Positions 1 to 7,068 of a stretch of 35,031 nucleotides of DNA are shown one piece after another. The stretch covers positions 1 to 35,031 of the forward strand of contig DYZK01000076.1 in the NCBI GenBank assembly GCA_020741275.1, in the 5' to 3' direction. The notes under the pieces were generated by a model. That model worked only from the letters and a program-made list of their open reading frames with translations, was not told the DNA's origin and ran no database searches. The stretch's first letter is position 1. Each line of letters starts with the position of its first letter. Source of the DNA: Corynebacterium urealyticum (lineage in GTDB: Bacteria; Actinomycetota; Actinomycetes; Mycobacteriales; Mycobacteriaceae). The translations under genes were made by a program, and so were the position numbers.

Positions 1-587
1 AGATCCTGCAGGAGCTGCTCGGCGGGAATGCGGCGCACTATGCACCAGGCCTGGAGATCGACCAGGACCTGCGCTGGCAGTTCCTCATCGCCCTGGCCGC
101 CAGCCAGGACGCAAGTGGGGAGTCCGAAGAGCAAGTGGCCGCGCGGATCGCGGAAGAGGAGACCCGCGATGCGTCCTCGTCGGGTGCGATGCTGGCGCTG
201 GAGGCGCGCTCTGCCGTCCCGGCCGCCGAGGTCAAGGCCGCAGTGTGGAAGGAGATCACGCAGCGTGGCCCGCAGCTCTCCAACCTCGCGCTGCGCCACC
301 GCATGGCGGGGCTGACCCGGATCGGTCAGGGCGAGCTGCTGCAGCCCTTTGCTTCGAGCTACGTGGCCAATGCCGCCCGCCTGTGGGAGGAGCTCAGCCC
401 GGAGATGGCACTGCGCACCCTCTCCGGCCTCTACCCGGCCTGGGATCTCAGCGAGGAGACGGACCGCCAGGTCGCCGAGCTGATCGAAGCCCCGGACACT
501 CCAGCCGGACTGCGCCGCACCCTGCGAGAGGGCCGCGACCGGGTGGCTCGCGCCAAGGCTGCCCAGGCCTTCGACGCCGCCGAGTAG
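1..587 (+). CDS. pepN: Aminopeptidase N, C-terminal part (5' truncated by window edge)
   Basis: The window opens inside this gene, in the frame beginning at base 3; about 194 residues are visible before the TAG at 585-587. The segment is all helical repeats with no catalytic motif, as expected for the ERAP1-like C-terminal domain of M1 zinc aminopeptidases; the HEXXH zinc site would lie upstream, outside the window. The stretch 'PGLEIDQDLRW' near the left edge is characteristic of actinobacterial PepN. PepN removes N-terminal residues from peptides in the cytoplasm. The next gene is glbO, a pairing also found in M. tuberculosis (Rv2467 and Rv2470). The family call is from recognition and synteny, since the catalytic half is absent. 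Confidence 0.85.
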   Translation, partial: ILQELLGGNAAHYAPGLEIDQDLRWQFLIALAASQDASGESEEQVAARIAEEETRDASSSGAMLALEARSAVPAAEVKAAVWKEITQRGPQLSNLALRHRMAGLTRIGQGELLQPFASSYVANAARLWEELSPEMALRTLSGLYPAWDLSEETDRQVAELIEAPDTPAGLRRTLREGRDRVARAKAAQAFDAAE

Positions 588-652
588 CGGCTTAGTACGT
601 GGTGCCGGAGCCAGATCGAGATTGGGCAGCCCGCGGCAACAGCCGGGAAACG

Positions 653-705
653 CTAGTCTCGGGAGGAAAGAACCAGCCGCGGCGGGGACTCCGGCCCCGC
701 CCGCG
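653..705 (+). promoter_or_regulatory. Candidate glbO promoter and GC-rich leader hairpin
   Basis: The pepN-glbO gap holds a plausible -10 element TAGTCT at about 650-655, followed by a GC-rich hairpin in which GCGG-CGGGG (679-687) pairs with CCCCG-C-CCGC (695-704, one bulged C). It lacks a T tract, so it looks like a leader structure rather than a terminator. No clear pepN terminator is visible. Confidence 0.3.
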
Positions 706-761
706 TGCACCGATGGGTGGTGCGAATGACAGCCACCCCAGAGAGGAAAAGTTTAAGAACA

Positions 762-1172
762 ATGGGCACTTTTTATGATGCAGTTGGAGGCGAGGAAACC
801 TTCCGCACCATCGTGTCCGAGTTTTATAAGCAGGTGAAGGACGACGACATCCTTGGCCCGATGTACCCAGCCGATGACATGGCGGGTGCTGAGGATCGGC
901 TGCGCTGGTTCCTCGCGCAGTACTGGGGCGGGCCGGAAACCTTCAACGAGAAGCGTGGCCACCCCCGCCTGCGGATGCGCCACGCCCAGTTCCACATCGA
1001 CGAGGCGGCTCGCGACCGGTGGCTGGAGCTCATGGCCAATGCCATGGAGACCGTTGACGAAAAGACCCTGCCGGCCGAGCACCGAGCCGCGATGTGGGAT
1101 CACATGGAGCGAGTGGCGCAGATGCTGGTCAACGAGCCGACCATGCGCTCCGGGCGCTCCTGGGACGCCTAA
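762..1172 (+). CDS. glbO: Group II truncated hemoglobin GlbO
   Basis: A 136-residue 2-over-2 globin. Visible family features are 'FYDAVGGEETF' at the N-terminus, B10 Tyr22, CD1 Tyr35, the 'QYWGGP' motif at 53-58, 'RGHPRLRMRH' ending in the proximal heme ligand F8 His74, and Trp87 at the G8 position, all hallmarks of group II (trHbO). These proteins bind O2 and may act in oxygen delivery to terminal oxidases or in peroxide and NO chemistry. I chose the ATG at 762 because it matches family length and has a purine-rich AGAGAGGA about 12 nt upstream; an in-frame ATG at 726 and GTG at 705 would add 12 and 19 poorly conserved residues. Its TAA overlaps the stop of the convergent gene. Confidence 0.92.
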   Translation: MGTFYDAVGGEETFRTIVSEFYKQVKDDDILGPMYPADDMAGAEDRLRWFLAQYWGGPETFNEKRGHPRLRMRHAQFHIDEAARDRWLELMANAMETVDEKTLPAEHRAAMWDHMERVAQMLVNEPTMRSGRSWDA

Positions 1173-1966
1173 GGCAGACGCGCCAGTCCCCCTGGACGCG
1201 GCGCATAGAGGGTGCCGAAGACCCCATCCAGCCGGATCCACGACCCGGTGGCGGCCACGCGCACCACGTCGAGTTGGCGCCCCGGGTACTTCTCCTGCAA
1301 TGCAGCGGGCGGTGGGCTGATAACGCCCGTCGCTCCGGCCGTGGCGACCATCCGGCCGGTGATGTTCACCAGCTGGGGCGCTGCTCCCCCAGCAGTATTT
1401 TCGGTCCGGGCTTCCTCGGACGCTCCTTGCTGGTCAGCGTTGTTTTCGGCCTCGCTGGTGACCTCCACCAGCTCCTGGTCCAGCATCGAAGGGGCTAGCC
1501 CCGCGGGTCCGCCGCGCAGCTCGTGCTCCTCCTCCATCTCGCGGTACACCTCCCGCAGCACCTCGGCGGGCACCCAATCCACCAGTTGAAAGCCGCTGAC
1601 GGGGGGCAGGGCACCCAGCCACATCATGTCCACGCTGGTCCCCAGATCGAAGATAGCTTCGGGCTCTTTAGCCCCCGCATCCGTGCTTGCGGAGTCGGCC
1701 CACTGCTGCAGCGCATCCTTCAGTGCGGCAGCCCGCACGACGGTCGAGTCGCCGTCGTCGTCCTTTCCGTTAAGCCCCGCCCCGGGCAAGCGCTGGCTGA
1801 GCGCGCAGCCCAACGGCGTCGAGAAGAAAATGTCCACGCCATCCGGCAATGGGCGCAGCCGGGCGAGCGCCTCGGGGTCCATGCTCAGTACCCGCTCCGC
1901 AACACTTGCGATTCGGCGCGCCACGGAGCGCGGGGCCTTGTTTACCATTCTCAGCTGCACAGTCAT
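1169..1966 (-). CDS. Uncharacterised conserved actinobacterial protein
   Basis: I do not recognise a named domain. The 265-residue product has a mixed alpha/beta N-terminal half with 'LPDGVDIFFSTPLGCALSQRL' type sequence near residues 40-60, a central acidic low-complexity stretch (roughly 170-195, rich in E, Q, A, S and T), and a C-terminal segment 'GSWIRLDGVFGTLYAP' that looks like a beta-rich cap. There is no signal peptide or membrane segment, so a cytoplasmic location is inferred. The ATG at 1966 is preferred over a GTG at 1984 because a -10-like TAGGCT lies exactly 7 nt upstream, which suggests a leaderless transcript. The gene is convergent with glbO; their stop codons overlap. The position next to glbO hints at, but does not prove, a related role. 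Confidence 0.75.
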   Translation of the reverse strand: MTVQLRMVNKAPRSVARRIASVAERVLSMDPEALARLRPLPDGVDIFFSTPLGCALSQRLPGAGLNGKDDDGDSTVVRAAALKDALQQWADSASTDAGAKEPEAIFDLGTSVDMMWLGALPPVSGFQLVDWVPAEVLREVYREMEEEHELRGGPAGLAPSMLDQELVEVTSEAENNADQQGASEEARTENTAGGAAPQLVNITGRMVATAGATGVISPPPAALQEKYPGRQLDVVRVAATGSWIRLDGVFGTLYAPRPGGLARLP

Positions 1967-1973
1967 GGCCACC

Positions 1974-1979
1974 AGCCTA
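1974..1979 (-). promoter_or_regulatory. -10 element of a leaderless promoter
   Basis: TAGGCT on the minus strand ends 7 nt before the ATG at 1966. Transcription would therefore start at or next to the start codon. No clear -35 box is visible. Confidence 0.45.
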
Positions 1980-1994
1980 ACCACACGCCCGCGG

Positions 1995-3170
1995 CTATGT
2001 GCCCTTGAGGTTCAGCACCTGGCGCAGCTCGTGGACGACCTCGACCAAGTCGCGGGCGTCCGCCATCACCTGATCGATGGGCTTATAGGCGTCCGGGATC
2101 TCGTCCACCCACGCCGGGCCCGGCCGGTAGACGATGCCCGACATCCGCTGGTCAAGGTCCTCGGCGGTATAGCGCTTCTTCGCAGCCCGGCGCGAAAGCA
2201 CCCGGCCGGCGCCGTGCGGGGCTGACCAGAAGGCCTGCGTGTTCCCCTTGCCGCGGGTGACGTAGGAGCGCGCACCCATGCTGCCGGGGATAAGGCCGGG
2301 GCGCCCGGCTTCCGCATTGATCGCGCCCTTCCGGGTCAGCCACAGCGTGCGCCCGTCTATCTCCACGGGCTCGGTGTAGTTGTGGTGGGTGTTGATGCGC
2401 TCGACTTCCACTGCTTCCTCCTCCCCCATGGCACGGGCCAGCTGGTCGACGAAGCGATCCATCATCTCCTCGCGGTTGGCAAGGGCGAAAGACTGCGCCC
2501 AGTGCAGTTCGGCGATGTATTGATCGAATTCCGGGGTGCCCTCGCGCAGGTAGGCGTGATCGCGGTGCGGCAGCTCGATACCCGCCTCGGCGCACTGCTG
2601 CTGGGCGATGCGGATGTGCTTCTGCGCGATCTTGTTGCCCACTCCACGGGAGCCGGAATGCAGGAAGCACCAGACCCGGCCCATTTCGTCGATACACAGC
2701 TCAATGAAGTGGTTGCCGCCGCCCAGGGAGCCGAGCTGCTCGCGCCATTTCGGGGAGTGAGTGAGGTCCACCCCATCGCGTTCGGCATGCTCTGTCAGTT
2801 CCGCGATGCGCTCGGCAGTGTGGTCCAGGTGGATCTTCTTGTTGTAGTTTCCTGGCGAGAGCGGGATCGCACGCTCCAGCTCGTCACGCAGGGCGACGAG
2901 GTCCAGGTCGGCGATGTCTTCTTCCGTGTACGTGGTGCGGGCGGCGATCATACCGCAGCCGATGTCCACGCCGACAGCCGCCGGGATGACCGCCCCTTCG
3001 GTGGGGATGACGGTGCCGACAGCGCTTCCCATGCCGAAGTGTGCATCCGGCATGAGCGCCACGTGCGGGGTGACGATGGGCAGGGTGGCCAGGTCGATTG
3101 CCTGCTGTTCAGTGCCCTCATCGAGGATGGATGCCCAGGACAGGACGCGGGGCGCGAGCTTCTTCGGCAC
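1995..3170 (-). CDS. rtcB: RNA-splicing ligase RtcB
   Basis: A 391-residue RtcB. The family joins RNA 2',3'-cyclic phosphate (or 3'-phosphate) ends to 5'-OH ends using GTP and Mn2+, forming a covalent guanylyl-histidine. Metal and catalytic motifs are all present: 'GVDIGCGM' with Asp69 and Cys72, 'GGGNHFIEL', 'LHSGSRGVGN', 'NTHHNY', and 'SAPHGAGR', which carries the guanylylated His. The GTG at 3170 is chosen because the product then begins 'PKKLAPRVLSW', the usual RtcB start, and an AAAGGAA ribosome-binding site lies just upstream; an ATG at 3215 would add 15 unconserved residues. It lies 71 nt downstream of a flavin oxidoreductase gene and is probably cotranscribed. No archease or RtcA gene is nearby. 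Confidence 0.93.
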   Translation of the reverse strand: MPKKLAPRVLSWASILDEGTEQQAIDLATLPIVTPHVALMPDAHFGMGSAVGTVIPTEGAVIPAAVGVDIGCGMIAARTTYTEEDIADLDLVALRDELERAIPLSPGNYNKKIHLDHTAERIAELTEHAERDGVDLTHSPKWREQLGSLGGGNHFIELCIDEMGRVWCFLHSGSRGVGNKIAQKHIRIAQQQCAEAGIELPHRDHAYLREGTPEFDQYIAELHWAQSFALANREEMMDRFVDQLARAMGEEEAVEVERINTHHNYTEPVEIDGRTLWLTRKGAINAEAGRPGLIPGSMGARSYVTRGKGNTQAFWSAPHGAGRVLSRRAAKKRYTAEDLDQRMSGIVYRPGPAWVDEIPDAYKPIDQVMADARDLVEVVHELRQVLNLKGT

Positions 3171-3241
3171 GGGATTCCTTTCTTCTGCCTGTGAGCTGTG
3201 GTTTCTGCTCTTCATGGGATGTCTCTTGCGTGCCCAGGGAG

Positions 3242-4267
3242 CTATCCGTTCACCTTCGGTAGGACGTGCTCGGCGATCTCTTCGATCTGCTCGCCGGCCC
3301 GGCGCGTGGAGCCCAGCAGGTTGATGCTGACGTGGTTGATCCCGATCTCTCGTTGCGAGTTCAGCAGGGAGACCAGGGTGTTTCGCCCGAGCCGGTAGCC
3401 GAAGGTTCCGCCCTGGGCTGGGGCGTCCGGATCCTCGTGGAGGTCGATCCACATGGCTTCCAGGAAGGGTTTGAAGCTTCCTTCCCCGCACGTGTCGACG
3501 ACTGCTGCGCGCCACTGGTCGACGTTCTTCTGCTGGATGGCGAGGCCCTTGTGGTACATGAACCAGCCGTCGGTGTGCTCCGCTTTCCACTCCAGGCTCT
3601 GCTGACAGGAGCCGGTGGCCAGCACGGGCACGTGGTGGGCGATGGGCTTCGGAAGCACCTCGGCACCGCCGACCTTTCCCTCGGACCAGCGGATCGGACG
3701 CATGCTCGTGCGTAGTGCTTTGCTGTAGACGGCGAGGTGCTCGCGGAAGCGCTCGTCCCTGGTGCCCTGCTCCTGGTTGAATGCGGGGAATTCTTCTGGG
3801 CGGTCGCCGGTGGCGATTCCCATGAGGAAGCGGCCACCGCTGAGTCGGTCCAGGCTTGCTGCCCGCTTGGCCATCAGGAGGGGGTGTTGGAAGGGAACGA
3901 CGATCGCTGCGGTCCCCAGCGCGATTGTCGAGGTCCGTGCTGCGATGTAGCTCAGGTACATCCAGGGGTCGTAGACCTGCCCGTCGTCGCCGAAGGTGTC
4001 CACGCTCAAGGGGATGTCGCGTGCCCAGACAGCAGAAAAGCCGCCGTCCTCGGCGAGACGAATCAGGCGTAGCTGTTCGGCGAGGTCAGCGGCGGGATCT
4101 GTACTACTTCCCGAGCCTGCTGGGCTGGCTACCTCCGTGGGGCGTTCGCTGTCGCGGCGCCCGATGGGAAGTGAGAGCCCCACCGAAAGCTGGCCGGGCG
4201 CGAAGTTGCGCTGGTAGCCAGGCAGCTCGGTGATGGAGGTATCGGAGATTGAACGCAGCGGGGTCAT
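3242..4267 (-). CDS. Luciferase-like flavin-dependent oxidoreductase (BA3436-type)
   Basis: A 341-residue member of the bacterial luciferase-like (LLM, F420/FMN) TIM-barrel superfamily. Recognisable blocks are 'FSAVWARDIPL', 'DPWMYLSYIAARTSTIALGTAAIVVPFQHP', 'SLDRLSGGRFLMGIATGDRPEEFPAF', and 'LPKPIAHHVPVLATGSCQQSLEW'. The GDRPEEF block and length recall the luciferase-type subgroup TIGR03571; substrate unknown. Residues 40-70 hold a low-complexity insertion rich in S, T, P and G. The ATG at 4267 is preferred over a GTG at 4276 because TAGCGT lies 7 nt upstream, in the leaderless arrangement. rtcB follows on the same strand, so the two probably form a transcription unit, an unusual pairing. 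It is not related to light production; the name is historical. Confidence 0.85.
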   Translation of the reverse strand: MTPLRSISDTSITELPGYQRNFAPGQLSVGLSLPIGRRDSERPTEVASPAGSGSSTDPAADLAEQLRLIRLAEDGGFSAVWARDIPLSVDTFGDDGQVYDPWMYLSYIAARTSTIALGTAAIVVPFQHPLLMAKRAASLDRLSGGRFLMGIATGDRPEEFPAFNQEQGTRDERFREHLAVYSKALRTSMRPIRWSEGKVGGAEVLPKPIAHHVPVLATGSCQQSLEWKAEHTDGWFMYHKGLAIQQKNVDQWRAAVVDTCGEGSFKPFLEAMWIDLHEDPDAPAQGGTFGYRLGRNTLVSLLNSQREIGINHVSINLLGSTRRAGEQIEEIAEHVLPKVNG

Positions 4268-4323
4268 ACCGCCCACGCTAGTACAGCGCGAGTGCTAAAG
4301 CCCCTGCTGAGCGGGTTAAGCGC

Positions 4324-5994
4324 TTAGCGGGTCAGGCGGCGGTGCGTGACGCGGGACGGACGTGCCGCCTCCGGGCCGAGGCGCTCGACCTTGTTCTTCT
4401 CGTAGTCCTCGAAGTTGCCCTCGAACCAGTACCACTGGCCCTCGGCAACGTTGCCCTCCCAGGCGAGGATGTGGGTACAGGTGCGGTCCAGGAACCAGCG
4501 GTCGTGGGAAATCACGACGGCGCAGCCCGGGAACTTCTGCAGCGCATTCTCCAGGGAGCCGAGGGTCTCGACGTCGAGGTCGTTAGTCGGCTCATCCAGC
4601 AGGATCAGGTTGCCGCCCTGCTTCAGGGTCAGCGCGAGGTTCAGGCGGTTGCGCTCACCACCGGAGAGCACCTTGGACGGCTTCTGCTGGTCCGCCCCCT
4701 TGAATCCGAATGCGGAGAGGTACGCGCGAGATGGCATCTCGTTCTGGCCGACGACGATGTAGTCCAGGCCGTCGGAGACGACCTCCCACACGGTCTTCTC
4801 CGGGTCGATATTCTCGCGGTTCTGGTCCACGTAGCTCAGCTGCACGGTGGATCCAACCTTGACCTCGCCGGAGTCCGGCTCTTCCAAGCCCACAATGGTC
4901 TTGAACAGAGTCGTCTTACCCACACCGTTCGGGCCGATAACACCGACGATGCCGTTGCGCGGCAGGGTGAAGGAAAGATCCTTGATCAGGACGCGGTCGC
5001 CGAAGCCCTTGGTGAGGTTCTTGACCTCCACGACCTGGTTGCCCAGACGCGGTGGGGTCGGGATCTGGATCTCCTCGAAGTCGAGCTTGCGGTACTGCTC
5101 AGCCTCCGCAGCCATCTCCTCGTAACGCTCGAGGCGGGCCTTGTTCTTCGCCTGGCGGGCCTTCGCGCCGGAGCGAACCCAGGCCAGCTCCTCCTTCAGG
5201 CGCTTCTGCAGCTTGGCATCCTTCTTACCCGCGACCTCGAGGCGCTTGGCCTTGGTCTCCAGGTAGGTGGAGTAGTTGCCCTCGTAGGGGTAGAGCTTGC
5301 CGCGGTCAACCTCACAGATCCAGCCTGCGACGTGGTCGAGGAAGTAGCGGTCGTGGGTCACGGCCAGGACAGCACCCTTGTAGTCAGCCAGGTGCTTCTC
5401 CAGCCACAGGACAGACTCGGCGTCCAGGTGGTTAGTCGGCTCGTCCAGCAGCAGCAGGTCCGGCTCGGAGAGCAGCAGCTTCGCCAGAGCCACGCGGCGG
5501 CGCTCACCACCGGAGAGGTTGGTCACCGGCTCATCGGACGGCGGGCAGCGCAGGGCCTCCATGGCCTGCTCAATCTTGGAGTCGACTTCCCAGGCGTCAG
5601 CGGCGTCGAGCTCCTCCTGGAGCTTGCCCATCTCTTCCATGAGCTCGTCGGTGTAGTTGGTCGCCATCTCCTCGGCGATCTGCTCGAAGCGCTGCTTCTT
5701 TTCGAAGATGTCGCCCAGGCCCTCTTCGACGTTCTGGCGGACCGTCTTCTCCTCGTTCAGCGGCGGCTCCTGCTGCAGGATGCCCACGGTCGCGCCCGGG
5801 TCGTGGTAGGCCTCACCGTTGGAGGGCTGGTCCAGGCCGGCCATGATCTTCAGGATCGAGGACTTACCGGCGCCATTCGGTCCCACGACGCCAATCTTGG
5901 CGCCCGGGTAAAACATCATCGTGACGTCATCGAGGATGACCTTGTCGCCGTGCGTCTTGCGCACGTTCTTCATGGTGTAGATAAATTCGCCCAC
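4324..5994 (-). CDS. ettA: Energy-dependent translational throttle protein EttA (ABC-F ATPase)
   Basis: A 556-residue ABC-F protein with two nucleotide-binding domains and no membrane segments. Domain 1 has Walker A 'GPNGAGKSS' at 38-46, signature 'LSGGERRRVALAKLLL' and Walker B 'LLLLDEPTNHLD'. The PtIM-like linker between the domains is rich in K, E and R. Domain 2 has 'GPNGVGKTT', 'LSGGERNRLNLAL' and 'LILLDEPTNDLD'. The start 'MGEFIYTMKNVRKTHG' and the tail 'EDYEKNKVERLG' match EttA rather than antibiotic-resistance ABC-F proteins. EttA binds the ribosomal E site and gates the first peptide bond according to the ATP/ADP ratio. The start is a GTG at 5994. The ettA-ssbB pair is conserved in mycobacteria (Rv2477c-Rv2478c). 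Confidence 0.96.
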   Translation of the reverse strand: MGEFIYTMKNVRKTHGDKVILDDVTMMFYPGAKIGVVGPNGAGKSSILKIMAGLDQPSNGEAYHDPGATVGILQQEPPLNEEKTVRQNVEEGLGDIFEKKQRFEQIAEEMATNYTDELMEEMGKLQEELDAADAWEVDSKIEQAMEALRCPPSDEPVTNLSGGERRRVALAKLLLSEPDLLLLDEPTNHLDAESVLWLEKHLADYKGAVLAVTHDRYFLDHVAGWICEVDRGKLYPYEGNYSTYLETKAKRLEVAGKKDAKLQKRLKEELAWVRSGAKARQAKNKARLERYEEMAAEAEQYRKLDFEEIQIPTPPRLGNQVVEVKNLTKGFGDRVLIKDLSFTLPRNGIVGVIGPNGVGKTTLFKTIVGLEEPDSGEVKVGSTVQLSYVDQNRENIDPEKTVWEVVSDGLDYIVVGQNEMPSRAYLSAFGFKGADQQKPSKVLSGGERNRLNLALTLKQGGNLILLDEPTNDLDVETLGSLENALQKFPGCAVVISHDRWFLDRTCTHILAWEGNVAEGQWYWFEGNFEDYEKNKVERLGPEAARPSRVTHRRLTR

Positions 5995-6050
5995 GGTGAA
6001 CTACTTCAGCCTTTCCGTTGAAGAAAAAGTTCGATAAATCGCTGCCCCAT

Positions 6051-6078
6051 AGTCTACGTGTTCGGCACCGATTTCAAG
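6051..6078 (-). promoter_or_regulatory. Candidate ettA promoter
   Basis: On the minus strand CTTGAA (6073-6078) is followed after 16 nt by TAGACT (6051-6056), about 57 nt before the ettA start. This is one of the better -35/-10 pairs in the window and suggests ettA has its own promoter in addition to any read-through from ssbB. Confidence 0.45.
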
Positions 6079-6215
6079 ATTTCCCGACAGCCCCTGCCTG
6101 CTTTCAGCAGCTGCTACGACGACAACAGGCCGAGGCTCCCCCTTTCAGCCCCAGCCTGTGTTGCCCGCCCCTCCAACAGGTCCCCCCGATTCCGGAAGGA
6201 AGGGCGAGAAGTGTC

Positions 6216-6725
6216 TTAGAACGGTGGCGCAGCCGCGCCAACGAGTTCGCGCTCCTCAGTCTCGCTTCCCGGTGCCACGTTGTCCGCCGGTGTGTCTTCG
6301 GCCTGCGACGTGGCCGCATCGGCGTCATCCTGACTGGACTGCTGCTTATTTCCCACCGGCTCCTCGCGTGTGACCGTCACCCGCCGCAGGCCCATGTCCG
6401 CTCCCACGTGGCTCGCACGGATACGCAATGCGGAACGCTTCTCCCCACTATCCTGCGCCGTCCACGTGGACTGGTAGAGCCGACCGACCACCACGACCGG
6501 CATGCCCTTATAACCATCGCTGACCACGTTCTGGGCCAGCTTCCCCCAGCACTGTACCGTGACGAAGGTGGGGCTGCCGTCCACCCACTGGCCGTTGCGG
6601 TCCTGGTAGCGGTGGTTGACCGCCATGCGGAACACGGCCATCGCTGCGTCCTCGGTGCGGTGCTTCATTTCCGGGTTGCTCACCATGTTTCCGGTGAGGT
6701 GAATCGTTGCCATCTGGCTGCTCAT
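6216..6725 (-). CDS. ssbB: Single-stranded DNA-binding protein, SSBb-type paralogue
   Basis: A 169-residue protein with an OB fold over roughly residues 5-115 ('IHLTGNMVSNPEMKH', 'AVFRMAVNHRYQD', 'FVTVQCWGKLAQNVV', 'GMPVVVVGRLYQSTW'), then a hydrophilic Q/D/E/T-rich tail. It binds single-stranded DNA. The extreme C-terminus is 'LVGAAAPPF', not the acidic DDDIPF-type tip with which the housekeeping SSB recruits partners; some acidic residues (EERE) lie further upstream. Together with the position next to ettA, as with Rv2478c, this points to the accessory SSBb rather than the replicative SSB, normally found with rpsF. The ATG at 6725 has AAGGAG about 10 nt upstream; ATG 6713 is an alternative. 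Confidence 0.88.
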   Translation of the reverse strand: MSSQMATIHLTGNMVSNPEMKHRTEDAAMAVFRMAVNHRYQDRNGQWVDGSPTFVTVQCWGKLAQNVVSDGYKGMPVVVVGRLYQSTWTAQDSGEKRSALRIRASHVGADMGLRRVTVTREEPVGNKQQSSQDDADAATSQAEDTPADNVAPGSETEERELVGAAAPPF

Positions 6726-7068
6726 CGTGGACCACTCCTTCTTCGCGTGAATTGCTTGTCCCCCACCGGCAGTTAGCTCCCCCGCCGGTAGGTCCTTCTT
6801 TGAGCACCACGCCGCGGATTCTGCTGCGGCGCGTAGCCATTGGTTTACCGAATGCCCCGGCCAGCACACCTGATTCGCGGAGCCGGGCTGTGGATAGTGG
6901 TCCCGTCATGTGAGAAGTCCACAGAACTCCACCCGTGGCCCTTGACACGCCTCCCCCCCCCGCCTCGACGCTCCCGTCATGCCACCCCCGCACGAGTCGG
7001 GGCATGAACAAAAGAAAAAGACGCCACCAGGCGGGGCTGGTGACGTCCTCGAAAGAAGCGGTAACGGG
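6726..7068. other. 343-bp non-coding interval between ssbB and the CopD-CtaG gene
   Basis: I see no gene here. The interval holds the ssbB leader and presumed promoter on the minus strand, with ACCGGC/GCCGGT and GCCGC/GCGGC inverted repeats. It also has a run of nine C at 6953-6961, a hairpin pairing CATGCC (6978-6983) with GGCATG (7001-7006), and the terminator of the copD-ctaG gene at its right end. Short open frames crossing it lack ribosome-binding sites and family resemblance. Confidence 0.6.
7013..7047 (-). terminator. Rho-independent terminator of the CopD-CtaG gene
   Basis: On the minus strand GACGTCACCAG (7037-7047) pairs with CTGGTGGCGTC (7020-7030, one G.T pair) around a 6-nt loop and is followed by TTTTTC. 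It lies about 20 nt after the stop codon of the copD-ctaG gene. Confidence 0.8.

Noticed and set aside
3242..4267. Bioluminescence (lux) system suggested by two luciferase-like proteins
   Set aside because: Both belong to general flavin oxidoreductase subgroups; no luxB, luxC, luxD or luxE partner is present.
4342..6021. Long open frame (about 559 codons) on the plus strand opposite ettA
   Set aside because: It is an antisense shadow of the GC-rich ettA codons; its translation is V/L/Q/R-rich with no family resemblance and no ribosome-binding site.
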